Of a stretch of DNA of 7,446 nt, positions 1 to 6,669 are shown piece by piece. The DNA is from Opitutales bacterium UBA7389 (lineage in GTDB: Bacteria; Verrucomicrobiota; Verrucomicrobiia; Opitutales; Opitutaceae), in contig DKNL01000273.1 of NCBI GenBank assembly GCA_002474325.1, forward strand, positions 1-7,446, given 5' to 3'. Position 1 is the first letter of the stretch; every line of letters begins with the position of its first letter. Made by a program: the position numbers and the translations under genes. Under the pieces are notes generated by a model. The model was not told the origin of the DNA. It was given only the letters and a program-made list of their open reading frames with translations, and made no database searches.

Positions 1-386
1 AGGCACTGTCGATCGGTTTCAGGAATCTCCAGAGAATCAATCGCCTCCCGTGAAAAGAAGGAAAACTTACCCTCGTCAATGGGATCAGGGAGTCGGTCAA
101 GGGGTTTTGTGCACTTGAACAAAAACATTAGCCAGTGCGAGGATCCCTCATAGGCTTTTTCGGCGATCATGCAGAATAGGCGTATTTGCGAATGATCTGT
201 GTCGAGACCAATCTCTTCTCGAGTTTCTCGAATAGCGCATTGGTGAGGCGACTCTCCAATGGCCATGTTCAATTTTCCGCCAATCGGACTCCAACGACCT
301 TCGTTTGGAGCTTTTTTCCTTTGGAGCATCAGAAATTCTCCCGCTGAATTCCGCACGAATACGAGGACGCTTATCTTGTATTGCAT
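1..386 (-). CDS. NUDIX hydrolase, partial (C-terminus beyond window edge)
   Basis: Reading the minus strand from the ATG at 386-384 gives 128 uninterrupted codons to the window edge, so the C-terminus is missing. The product starts MQYKISVLVFVRNSAGEF, a beta-strand opening typical of NUDIX domains. The Nudix box lies at residues 36-61: GGKL (36-39), Glu45, then REtrEEiGL (53-61), with metal-binding glutamates E54, E57 and E58. Such enzymes cleave nucleoside diphosphates linked to another group (X), often 8-oxo-dGTP or nucleotide sugars; the substrate cannot be read from sequence. The spacing from G37 to E45 is two residues longer than the canonical GX5E. An in-frame TAG lies six codons upstream of the ATG, which supports this start; the Shine-Dalgarno is weak. 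Family call is confident, substrate unknown. Confidence 0.88.
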   Translation of the reverse strand, partial: MQYKISVLVFVRNSAGEFLMLQRKKAPNEGRWSPIGGKLNMAIGESPHQCAIRETREEIGLDTDHSQIRLFCMIAEKAYEGSSHWLMFLFKCTKPLDRLPDPIDEGKFSFFSREAIDSLEIPETDRQC

Positions 387-718
387 AGATCTTGGCAGAG
401 TCTACGGGCCTGAAAGATCGGTGTAGGTCAAGGGCCAAATCTGTAGCTGTGATTGCAGGTGAGTAGCAATATCTTGCCTAGAATGCTCGCTGTAACTGTA
501 GGTACGAAGTGATGGCAGCGATCGGGAACGTAAAAATCCCGATTATATCGATGGGATTGTGGTGGCCCTGATGCTAGGTGTTGAGGTGGGCAGAAGTTCG
601 AGTAGCGAGCGTCAATTCTAGTTTCACGATGCGGAAGCGAATCCCGAAGCCAGTAGACGGCGACTGCCCATTCGAGTTATAGGTTTGATTCGCAGCCTTT
701 GTTGCGAGACCGTTGGCT
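387..718. other. intergenic region between divergent NUDIX and exonuclease genes
   Basis: This 332-bp gap separates the minus-strand NUDIX gene from the plus-strand exonuclease, so it should carry promoters for both. I could not pick a convincing -35/-10 pair on either strand. No ORF with coding character was seen. The only structure noted is the pair of overlapping inverted repeats at 521-558, listed separately. Confidence 0.5.
521..558 (+). repeat. two overlapping, mutually exclusive hairpins
   Basis: ATCGGGA (521-527) is perfectly complementary to TCCCGAT (537-543) across a 9-nt loop. AATCCC (535-540) is also complementary to GGGATT (553-558). The middle segment is shared, so only one stem can form at a time, as in attenuator-type leaders. 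A 19-codon ORF (512-571) with adjacent TGG TGG codons overlaps both stems but lacks a good ribosome binding site. The structure lies about 160 nt before the exonuclease start. It could be chance; a regulatory role is speculative. Confidence 0.35.
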
Positions 719-1609
719 ATGGCTAAGTACTTGCTTGTCGATGGATTCAACATGGCTTTCCGCGCTTACTATGCGGTGCACGAGCTAACGCGCTCGGATG
801 GGTTCCCTACGAATGCACTCTATGGTTGGGTAAGGTCGATGTGGAAATTGACGGATGAGCAAAAGCCCAAAGGGACGATCGTGTTTTTCGACTTGGGAGG
901 GGCTCAAGCGAAATTGGAGTTGCTGCCCGAATACAAAGCCAATCGAGGGGAGACCCCTGAGGATTTCGAAAAGCAGGTCCCTATTATCAAGGAGCTAACT
1001 AGAGCGATGGGCTTTGGACTGTATGAAAAAAATGGAGTCGAATCCGACGACTTGCTCGCCGCCCACGCGACCCGAATTTGTTCAGAGGAGGGAGATGCGC
1101 ATGTATATATTGTCAGTGCCGACAAAGACTTTGCCCAAACCGTTTCAGAGCGGATTCATATGCTGCTGCCGCCTCCTACCGCTAACCCTAGATTGGGCTG
1201 GCGGATCCTCGATCCGGAAGGTGTTAAAGAGAAATTCGGGGTGACGACTGATCAAATCCCGGACTACCTCTCTTTAATAGGCGACACATCGGATAATATC
1301 CCTGGTGTTCCTGGAGTAGGACCGAAAACTGCAGCAAAGTGGCTCAACGAGTATGGAAATCTGGATGGCGTAACAAGAAATGCGGCGGAATTGAAACCCA
1401 TTAGGTTTCGAGAGATTCTTCCGACCATGGTTAAGCAACTGAAGATCAACAGGAAGATCATCTTTTTCGATCCGAATTGCGGTCCGGATTCGATTCCCGA
1501 TGGCAACGTGGACCCATCTGCACTGTTTTCGATTCTTGAAAAGATGGAAATGAAAACGCATCTCAAAGAAGCCCAGAAACGTTACGCCCAAGGCGAATTA
1601 GACTTATAG
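719..1609 (+). CDS. 5'-3' exonuclease (Pol I N-terminal domain / FEN family), stand-alone
   Basis: This 296-residue protein covers only the 5'-nuclease domain of DNA polymerase I; TAG follows and no polymerase domain is present. Such enzymes remove 5' flaps and RNA primers during lagging-strand processing and repair, using two metal ions in the cytoplasm. Visible motifs are DGFN (8-11), Phe57-Asp58, YKANR (72-76), VESDD (107-111), SADKDF (133-138), Asp182, and the helix-three-turn-helix region GDTSDNIPGVPGVGPKTA (188-205). The acidic residues D8, D58, E108, D110, D111, D135, D137 and D188 supply the usual metal ligands. Where many Pol I proteins have a TFR-type arch motif before YKANR, this one has AKLELLPEYKANR. 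ATG at 719 is chosen because MAKYLLVDGFN matches the family start; an in-frame TTG two codons earlier (713) is possible. Shine-Dalgarno is weak for both. A full-length polA may exist elsewhere. Confidence 0.92.
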   Translation: MAKYLLVDGFNMAFRAYYAVHELTRSDGFPTNALYGWVRSMWKLTDEQKPKGTIVFFDLGGAQAKLELLPEYKANRGETPEDFEKQVPIIKELTRAMGFGLYEKNGVESDDLLAAHATRICSEEGDAHVYIVSADKDFAQTVSERIHMLLPPPTANPRLGWRILDPEGVKEKFGVTTDQIPDYLSLIGDTSDNIPGVPGVGPKTAAKWLNEYGNLDGVTRNAAELKPIRFREILPTMVKQLKINRKIIFFDPNCGPDSIPDGNVDPSALFSILEKMEMKTHLKEAQKRYAQGELDL

Positions 1610-1736
1610 ATTTTTGGTTACGGCATCTACCCTCATTATAGGATTTTCCATTCTCCAAAACTAAGAAGAGAGTTTCCCGGTGGACTCCAAAATGCTCGGC
1701 CCGGCGTTGATAGCGTATCGCCTAGTGCGCCAAAAG

Positions 1737-1811
<75 letters not shown>

Positions 1812-2041
1812 GACCGAATAGATGGGAGGAAAGTTGGAGCGGAATCTAAGTCAAGTCCTGTTTCGGATCACTCCATTCTGGGATACAAGGCGAATTTTTT
1901 AATTTGTTCAGGTCTTCTCAAGGCCCGTTTTCCTCATTTAGCCTTTCCAAACATTAATTTGAGTTCAGCTCTCTCAAGTAGCCTTTGAAAATTGTCTGGT
2001 GCCATTGCTCGTATAACCGTGACAATTTGCTGGGCCCGAGT
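1812..2041. other. intergenic region between tRNA and helicase 3' end
   Basis: Both neighbours read on the minus strand, so this 230-bp spacer should hold the helicase terminator (the hairpin at 1989-2028) and the tRNA promoter. The plus-strand reading frame running through here also translates the tRNA itself and has no coding character. Confidence 0.45.
1989..2028 (-). terminator. inverted repeat after helicase stop, possible terminator
   Basis: AAATTGTC (1989-1996) and GACAATTT (2021-2028) form a perfect 8-bp stem. An inner GGT (1998-2000)/ACC (2016-2018) can add three pairs past small mismatches. On the minus strand the repeat begins about 13 nt after the helicase TAA, and its 3' arm ends in TTTTC. 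The stem is AT-rich and the loop long, so this is not a strong intrinsic terminator. It may instead be an mRNA 3'-end stabilising hairpin. Confidence 0.4.
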
Positions 2042-4141
2042 TTATGAGGATGATGGAAAGCGACGATGTAAAGGGGGTAGTGTTATATTCATACTGCAAA
2101 ATCGGGTTTCGCGATCCGATTTGCTCATTCGAATGAATTTGCCCTTAGGCAAGCTCTGAAGAAAACGCCTGCCATAGGATTTGCTGAGTATACGCGAATC
2201 GAGGATCGATATGATCCCCTTGTCATCCTTTTTTCTGATTAGGCGCCCAATTCCTTGGCGAAATTTTATTAGAGCGTCGGGCAAAGTCAAATCCGCGAAT
2301 GGGTTCCCTCCATTTTCCTTAATATACTCGGATTTCGCTTCTGTGATCGGATGGGTCGGCACATCGAATGGAAGCTTGGTGATAATCACCTGCGACAGAG
2401 AGCTGCCAGGAACGTCCACTCCCGTCCAAAAGCTGTCTGTGCCGAAAAGTACACCGTTACCGGATTCTCGAAAACGGTTCGCCATTTCAGAGCGGCTCAT
2501 ACCATCCCCTTGGGAAAAGAACTCGCGACCGGAGCGAGTGATTCGATTTTCCAGAGCGTCTCCTGCTTTGCGAAGATCAGAATAGCTGGTAAACAAGGCT
2601 AGTGAGCCGCCAATGTTTTTGTTAATACAGAACCAAAGATAGTCTATAACTGCATTGATGGATTGGTTCGAATCTTCGATTGTGGGCGAGGGAATATCGC
2701 TGGCGATATATATCCGGGTATTGTTTTCATAATCGAAAGGTGATTCGACGAGTTCGGCTCGCTCGCCTTCCGCACCAATCCTCTTTTGAAATGGATGCAG
2801 GTCCTTTGCAATACACAAGGTAGCGCTCGTTAGGATAACGGCTCTGCTATCGGAAAAAAGGGCTTCTTTAAGGTAAGGGGCCACGTTGACGGGCGCGGTT
2901 CTAAGGGTGACTATCTGCTTTCGTCGACCCGTTCTCTCGATCCAATGTACGTTGTCCTCTTCGGCAAGTTCGACAAACTGCCTTATCCCGGAGTAATAGC
3001 CGTGTATTCGAGTCCGTTGATCCCTTATTTCGTCATGCATCGAACCATCCTCAATCCTAGATAGAACAGTATCCATTATTTGGACTACGGCTTTTAGGGG
3101 AGGGAGTAAAGAGGCGTCAGTCCAATCAGGTTCCGATATCCGGGCGATAGACCTCTTTTCGAGGCGAGTAGCAGCCAGGTAGCTGAAGAATTCCTTGGAA
3201 GCCTCTTGAGCATCGACGATTTGTTGCAGCTGATTGGGATGGCACCATTTTCGGACGATACCGGATTTCCGTTTCGGGTTGAATAAGCCTTTCAGTTGCC
3301 GGTCCAAACCATAGGAGCTGATTCGAGACCCAAAGTGCTCGGTCGCCACATCAGCGGCGGTATGGGCCTCGTCTACGACTAGAAAGTCGTCGGGAAGCAA
3401 AATTCCTCTCGCATTGGGGGATAGGCCGCCAGCGTTTATCAGGGCGAACAGCAGGCTATGGTTTACGACGACGACCTGAGCTTTTCGCATTTCGACACGC
3501 GATTTTTGGTAGTAGCAGCTTCTCGGATCGCAGTTCTTTCGGTTACAGGCGGAACCATCAGCGCTAACCATTTCCCATATATCGAATTTGGGAGCCGGAT
3601 CAAGCTCCTGTCTCAAACCGGTGTCGGTTGAGATCGACCATTTTTGAATTCGATGGAGTTCATCAAGTTCTTCGTTCGGAAATAATTCGGTTTTGTTGGT
3701 TATGGCATTAGCGAGGCGAGTGGGGCAGAGGTAATTCCCTTTGCCAACGAGAACTACGGAATTGAATCCCGAATACGGTTCCAGTTCGGGAACGGCCTCG
3801 AATAGGTGACGACAGATGGCAAGGTCCTTTTCTTCGATTTGCTCCTGAAGAGAAATTGTATTAGATGAGACAATACAAGGGCGTTTACTATCTGAAGAAT
3901 GTATGATTCCCGGTATTAGGTAGGCGAGACTTTTTCCAACCCCGGTACCTGCTTCGAAGATCAAAGGCGAGTCCTTCGACATCGAATTGCAAACAGCTCT
4001 AGCCATTTTCGCTTGTTGGGGCCTGTATTCAAGATTCAAGGCGGTCTGCAGCCAGCCAGCTGGCTCGAATACTCGGGAAACAAGAGATTCCAGCGTCTTT
4101 GAGGAGTATTGGCTTTCGGCGCCATCGTTGGGCGATATCAT
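2042..4141 (-). CDS. dinG: ATP-dependent DNA helicase, DinG/YoaA (XPD-like, Fe-S) family
   Basis: A 699-residue superfamily 2 helicase, close to the usual DinG length. Motifs run in order: RPQQ (40-43), Walker A EAGTGVGKS (63-71), the 4Fe-4S cysteines C139, C199, C204 and C209, Walker B DEAH (257-260), LTSATL (437-442), GTDSFWTGVDVPG (567-579) and motif VI FRQGIGRLIR (627-636). The four cysteines sit between Walker A and DEAH, as in DinG and XPD. No N-terminal nuclease domain is present, unlike DinG of many Firmicutes. The family unwinds DNA 5' to 3' and acts on forked, D-loop, R-loop or G-quadruplex structures in repair and replication-transcription conflicts. It lies 91 nt downstream of the transpeptidase gene on the same strand, so co-transcription is possible. 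No strong Shine-Dalgarno or LexA-type box was seen upstream. DinG versus YoaA cannot be settled here. Confidence 0.93.
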   Translation of the reverse strand: MISPNDGAESQYSSKTLESLVSRVFEPAGWLQTALNLEYRPQQAKMARAVCNSMSKDSPLIFEAGTGVGKSLAYLIPGIIHSSDSKRPCIVSSNTISLQEQIEEKDLAICRHLFEAVPELEPYSGFNSVVLVGKGNYLCPTRLANAITNKTELFPNEELDELHRIQKWSISTDTGLRQELDPAPKFDIWEMVSADGSACNRKNCDPRSCYYQKSRVEMRKAQVVVVNHSLLFALINAGGLSPNARGILLPDDFLVVDEAHTAADVATEHFGSRISSYGLDRQLKGLFNPKRKSGIVRKWCHPNQLQQIVDAQEASKEFFSYLAATRLEKRSIARISEPDWTDASLLPPLKAVVQIMDTVLSRIEDGSMHDEIRDQRTRIHGYYSGIRQFVELAEEDNVHWIERTGRRKQIVTLRTAPVNVAPYLKEALFSDSRAVILTSATLCIAKDLHPFQKRIGAEGERAELVESPFDYENNTRIYIASDIPSPTIEDSNQSINAVIDYLWFCINKNIGGSLALFTSYSDLRKAGDALENRITRSGREFFSQGDGMSRSEMANRFRESGNGVLFGTDSFWTGVDVPGSSLSQVIITKLPFDVPTHPITEAKSEYIKENGGNPFADLTLPDALIKFRQGIGRLIRKKDDKGIISILDSRILSKSYGRRFLQSLPKGKFIRMSKSDRETRFCSMNITLPPLHRRFPSSS

Positions 4142-4232
4142 ACTTATCTGAATACAATTTTGAGTCGTGGCACCCGTTTTATCATTCGTTTTCAGTTCTC
4201 GAACTTCGAATCAAAAGCGCCCCTTAGGAAAT

Positions 4233-4772
4233 CTATGAGATGTACACGTGGTCCCCTTCGTCTGTGAGATCGAAGAGTTCAATCATTTCTGTGTTGAGAA
4301 GTTGGATGCAGCCGCCGCTGGATGGTTCACCAATCTTATCCTCATGATTCGTGCCGTGGAAGTAGATATAGCGGTCGTGGCTATCATGGCCGTGTCCTCG
4401 ATTGTAGCCGGTCTCCAAGCCGGAGAGCCAGAGGATGCGAGAGGTGATCAAATTGGCTTCCTGCTCGTTTGGATCTAGCTCAGCGTATTGCTTGCCAATG
4501 GGAACTCGCCCTTTGAATAAGGTTCCGACCCGACTTCCCTCTCCAATTTTTTCTTGGATGCAATGTAATCCAATCGGGGTCCCATTGGAACCTTCTTGAT
4601 TAGAGGGGGGTTTTATACCGGTTGATACTCGGAAAGTTCGAGTCAGCGGATAGTCGTCGCAATCAAGCCAGCAGATCTGCCGCTCGATAGAAACGAAGAG
4701 TCTTCGCACTGAGGGCTTGATATTCAAGGATCGGGTCTTATGCGTGTAGCGCTCTTTAAATTCTGAGAGCAT
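4233..4772 (-). CDS. L,D-transpeptidase (YkuD domain), no visible signal peptide
   Basis: The 179-residue product is almost entirely one YkuD catalytic domain. An opening strand LFVSIERQICWLDCDDYPL (25-43) precedes STGIKPP (50-56) and TPIGLH (65-70). The active site is HGTN (139-142) followed by SSGGC (151-155), giving catalytic Cys155 and His139. These enzymes cross-link peptidoglycan through diaminopimelate residues (3-3 links) or attach proteins to the wall, normally outside the cytoplasmic membrane. The N-terminus (MLSEFKERYTHKTRSLNIK) is charged and not a signal peptide. An in-frame TAA two codons before the ATG rules out a longer start. The residue after Cys-Ile is Gln157, where Arg is usual. 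It is divergent from asd, which feeds diaminopimelate synthesis, and upstream of the helicase on the same strand. Family call is firm, location and substrate uncertain. Confidence 0.9.
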   Translation of the reverse strand: MLSEFKERYTHKTRSLNIKPSVRRLFVSIERQICWLDCDDYPLTRTFRVSTGIKPPSNQEGSNGTPIGLHCIQEKIGEGSRVGTLFKGRVPIGKQYAELDPNEQEANLITSRILWLSGLETGYNRGHGHDSHDRYIYFHGTNHEDKIGEPSSGGCIQLLNTEMIELFDLTDEGDHVYIS

Positions 4773-4888
4773 TTCTTATTTCAATTGAGCTGGAGGTGAA
4801 TGTACGATTTCGAAGTCTAGATTCGACATTCATTTTGAAGCAAGCTGCACAAGTATAGGGATAACACAATAGTTGAGGGTGGATTTCA
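4773..4888. promoter_or_regulatory. divergent promoter region between L,D-transpeptidase and asd
   Basis: These 116 bp separate two genes that start outward, so both promoters should lie here. An inverted repeat TCGAA (4810-4814)/TTCGA (4822-4826) around GTCTAGA is a possible operator but is short. For asd, GAGGGTGG ends 6 nt before the ATG and is a reasonable ribosome binding site. A GGAGG at 4792-4796 sits too close to its own downstream ATG (4800) and opens only a six-codon frame. No confident -35/-10 pair could be assigned. Confidence 0.4.
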
Positions 4889-5887
4889 ATGGCATATAAA
4901 GTTGGCATAGTTGGGGCGACCGGGGCGGTTGGCACTGAGTTGCTGACCCTTATGGAGCAGCGGAACTTTCCCGTTTCCGAATTGAGGCTTCTGGCTTCGA
5001 GTCGCTCTGCTGGCAAGAAAGTCGAAGCGTTGGGAACCACCCATACCATTGAGGAAGTAAAAGCTAGTGCTTTAGAGGGGCTGGATTTTGCCATTTTCTC
5101 AGCAAATGGAATGCTTTCCAAAGAGCTTTGCCCTTTAGCGGCAAAAGCTGGAGCAGCGGCTATCGATAACAGCTCGGCTTTTCGAATGAATCCCGAAGTG
5201 CCGCTTGTCGTCCCGGAGATAAACGCGGAAGCGGCCAAAAGCCACCGAGGGATTATCGCTAATCCGAATTGTACGACCGTTATCGCCCTGATGGCTACTT
5301 ACCCGCTTCATCAGAAGTTCGGTTTGAAACGCATGATTTCATCGACCTACCAGGCGGTCAGTGGCAGCGGGTTGAACGCCATGGAAGAACTGGAACGTCA
5401 AATGGGTCAACTTTCCCGCGGTGAAGACCCGAGTGTGGAAGCGTATCCTTACCAAATCGCGATGAATGCTCTGCCTCACGTGGATGCCTTCCTTGATAAC
5501 GGCTACACGAAGGAGGAAATGAAAATGGTGAACGAAAGCCGCAAGATTATGGGTATTCCCGATCTGATAGCATCCTGCACTTGCGTGCGTGTTCCCGTGA
5601 TGCGCTCGCACTCCGTGTCCGTTGACGCGGAGTTCGCCGATCCTGTAGATGTCGATGCTGCCCGTTCAGCTATCGAGTCGGCACATGGGATCGATTTGGT
5701 AGATGATCCTGGTAATTTGGCTTATCCTATGCCGCTTGATTTCGCGAATAGGGAAAACTGTGGTGTCGGACGGATTCGCAAAGGTATGGCTTTCGAAAAT
5801 GGATTGAGCTTCTGGGTAGTAGGGGACCAGCTTTGGAAAGGCGCGGCTTTGAATGCTATCCAAATCGCTGAATGCTTGCTTGATTGA
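4889..5887 (+). CDS. asd: aspartate-semialdehyde dehydrogenase
   Basis: The enzyme reduces L-aspartyl-4-phosphate to L-aspartate-4-semialdehyde with NADPH. This is the branch point to lysine/diaminopimelate, threonine, methionine and isoleucine. The 332-residue length is typical. The nucleotide-binding loop is GATGAVG (9-15), and IDNSSAFR (92-99) carries phosphate-binding Arg99. The active-site segment ANPNCTT (124-130) has nucleophile Cys128. QAVSGSG (155-161) gives Gln155. RVPVMRSH (234-241) supplies substrate-binding Arg234 and catalytic His241. The C-terminal helix motif is GDQLWKGAALNAIQIAE (312-328), where many relatives read DNLRKGAA. The start matches the family N-terminus MxYKVGIVGATG. 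A downstream exported protein follows after 39 nt and may be co-transcribed. Diaminopimelate supply fits the divergent YkuD gene, but that link is inference. Confidence 0.96.
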   Translation: MAYKVGIVGATGAVGTELLTLMEQRNFPVSELRLLASSRSAGKKVEALGTTHTIEEVKASALEGLDFAIFSANGMLSKELCPLAAKAGAAAIDNSSAFRMNPEVPLVVPEINAEAAKSHRGIIANPNCTTVIALMATYPLHQKFGLKRMISSTYQAVSGSGLNAMEELERQMGQLSRGEDPSVEAYPYQIAMNALPHVDAFLDNGYTKEEMKMVNESRKIMGIPDLIASCTCVRVPVMRSHSVSVDAEFADPVDVDAARSAIESAHGIDLVDDPGNLAYPMPLDFANRENCGVGRIRKGMAFENGLSFWVVGDQLWKGAALNAIQIAECLLD

Positions 5888-5926
5888 GTGGGGTCCTTTT
5901 CTTAGGCAATAACTAGTTTGTTAATA

Positions 5927-6412
5927 ATGATGTTTCTGAGTAGAGCGAAGTTGTGTTGGTCAGGTCGCCGACGTCATGCTCTATCGCGATTATCGGTCGT
6001 GACCGTTCCCTTATTTTTTTTGCTCATCCCGAATCTTTTGGCCCAAACGGAAATTGCTCCCTACGCGACCGAAGTGGATTTAGGGGCCCTGATTGGGCAG
6101 AAGGCTAAAGTAGAAGGGGTTTTTCATAGGGATGCCTTTAATGCTCCAGCGATTGTAATTACAGGCCGGGTTTTCTATTTACTGGAAAACCCGCCGAACA
6201 ATAGGCGCTATTCGTTTCCCCAAGCCAGCAGCTATGCTACGGTGGAAGGCATCTTGTATCTCTATGATGGCAATATTCAATACGATGATCTCTACGATAA
6301 AATTGGTCGGCGCTACTACTTTTTTAGCCTGGGCGCCGCGGAGATCGAATTTGGAGATCCGTTGAGAAATCGGGGAGATTCAAATCCAGTAGCTCCTCGA
6401 CGATCGAATTAG
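5927..6412 (+). CDS. exported hypothetical protein
   Basis: Not recognised. The 161-residue product has a long basic N-region (SRAKLCWSGRRRHALSR), a hydrophobic core at 22-39 (LSVVTVPLFFLLIPNLLA) and a likely signal peptidase I site after Ala39 (LLA|QT). The mature part is about 120 residues, rich in beta-strand-like stretches such as KAKVEGVF, AIVITGRVFYLLEN, ATVEGILYLYD and RYYFFSL, with several Gly and Tyr residues. This pattern could be a small OB-fold-like beta barrel, but that is only an impression. The last about 20 residues are polar and probably disordered. Start choice: ATG at 5927 or 5930, or an in-frame TTG at 5918; none has a good Shine-Dalgarno. It begins 39 nt after asd on the same strand. 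Export is well supported; function is unknown. Confidence 0.72.
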   Translation: MMFLSRAKLCWSGRRRHALSRLSVVTVPLFFLLIPNLLAQTEIAPYATEVDLGALIGQKAKVEGVFHRDAFNAPAIVITGRVFYLLENPPNNRRYSFPQASSYATVEGILYLYDGNIQYDDLYDKIGRRYYFFSLGAAEIEFGDPLRNRGDSNPVAPRRSN

Positions 6413-6427
6413 ATCGGCATTCTGTCG

Positions 6428-6653
6428 AAAAGAAGGGTTCGAGGTCCCTCTACGGTCCTTACGACCGAGGCGAGGCATCGCCAACCATGACTAGACCTGG
6501 AACTTCGTCCACGACACGACCATTCACGGCGGCAAGCTTCGCATACTCAACGTTATCGACGAGTTTAAGCGGGAGTATCTGTGTGTCCATGTGGATCGTC
6601 CAATAAACGCACGCAAGGTCAGGCGGATCATGTCCTCGCTGATCGGACGCCAT
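6428..6653 (+). pseudogene. IS3-family transposase (OrfB, DDE) remnant
   Basis: The plus strand reads KRRVRGPSTVLTTEARHR from 6428, which matches the segment just before the catalytic core in IS3-family OrfB proteins. It then shifts frame at about 6481. The other frame continues NHD-stop-TWNFVHDTTIHGGKL and RILNVIDEFKREYLCVHVDR, then INARKVRRIMSSLIGRH to about 6653. This is the familiar core of these integrases (compare NHVWxxDFVHD, IDEFTRE). Damage includes one extra base near 6481-6482, a TAG at 6492-6494 where Trp is expected, and Asn in place of the first DDE aspartate. The upstream OrfA, the SDNGxEF motif, the final Glu and both terminal repeats are absent. It is a dead fragment about 15 bp after the exported-protein stop. 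The family call comes from remembered motifs. Confidence 0.75.
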
Positions 6654-6669
6654 GAACAAAACCGTCTGA

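Noticed and set aside
148..438. Minus-strand 96-codon frame MALDLHRSFRP...
   Set aside because: It overlaps the NUDIX gene in another frame and has basic, low-complexity content; the NUDIX frame explains the region.
2181..2602. Plus-strand frames opposite the helicase
   Set aside because: They are shadows of the strongly motif-supported DinG-type gene.
4800..4820. GGAGG followed by ATG and six codons (MYDFEV) upstream of asd
   Set aside because: The spacing is too short for a normal ribosome binding site, and the frame stops after six codons with no leader-peptide signature.
4756..5238. Minus-strand 160-codon frame opposite asd
   Set aside because: It is the antisense of asd, whose catalytic motifs are complete.
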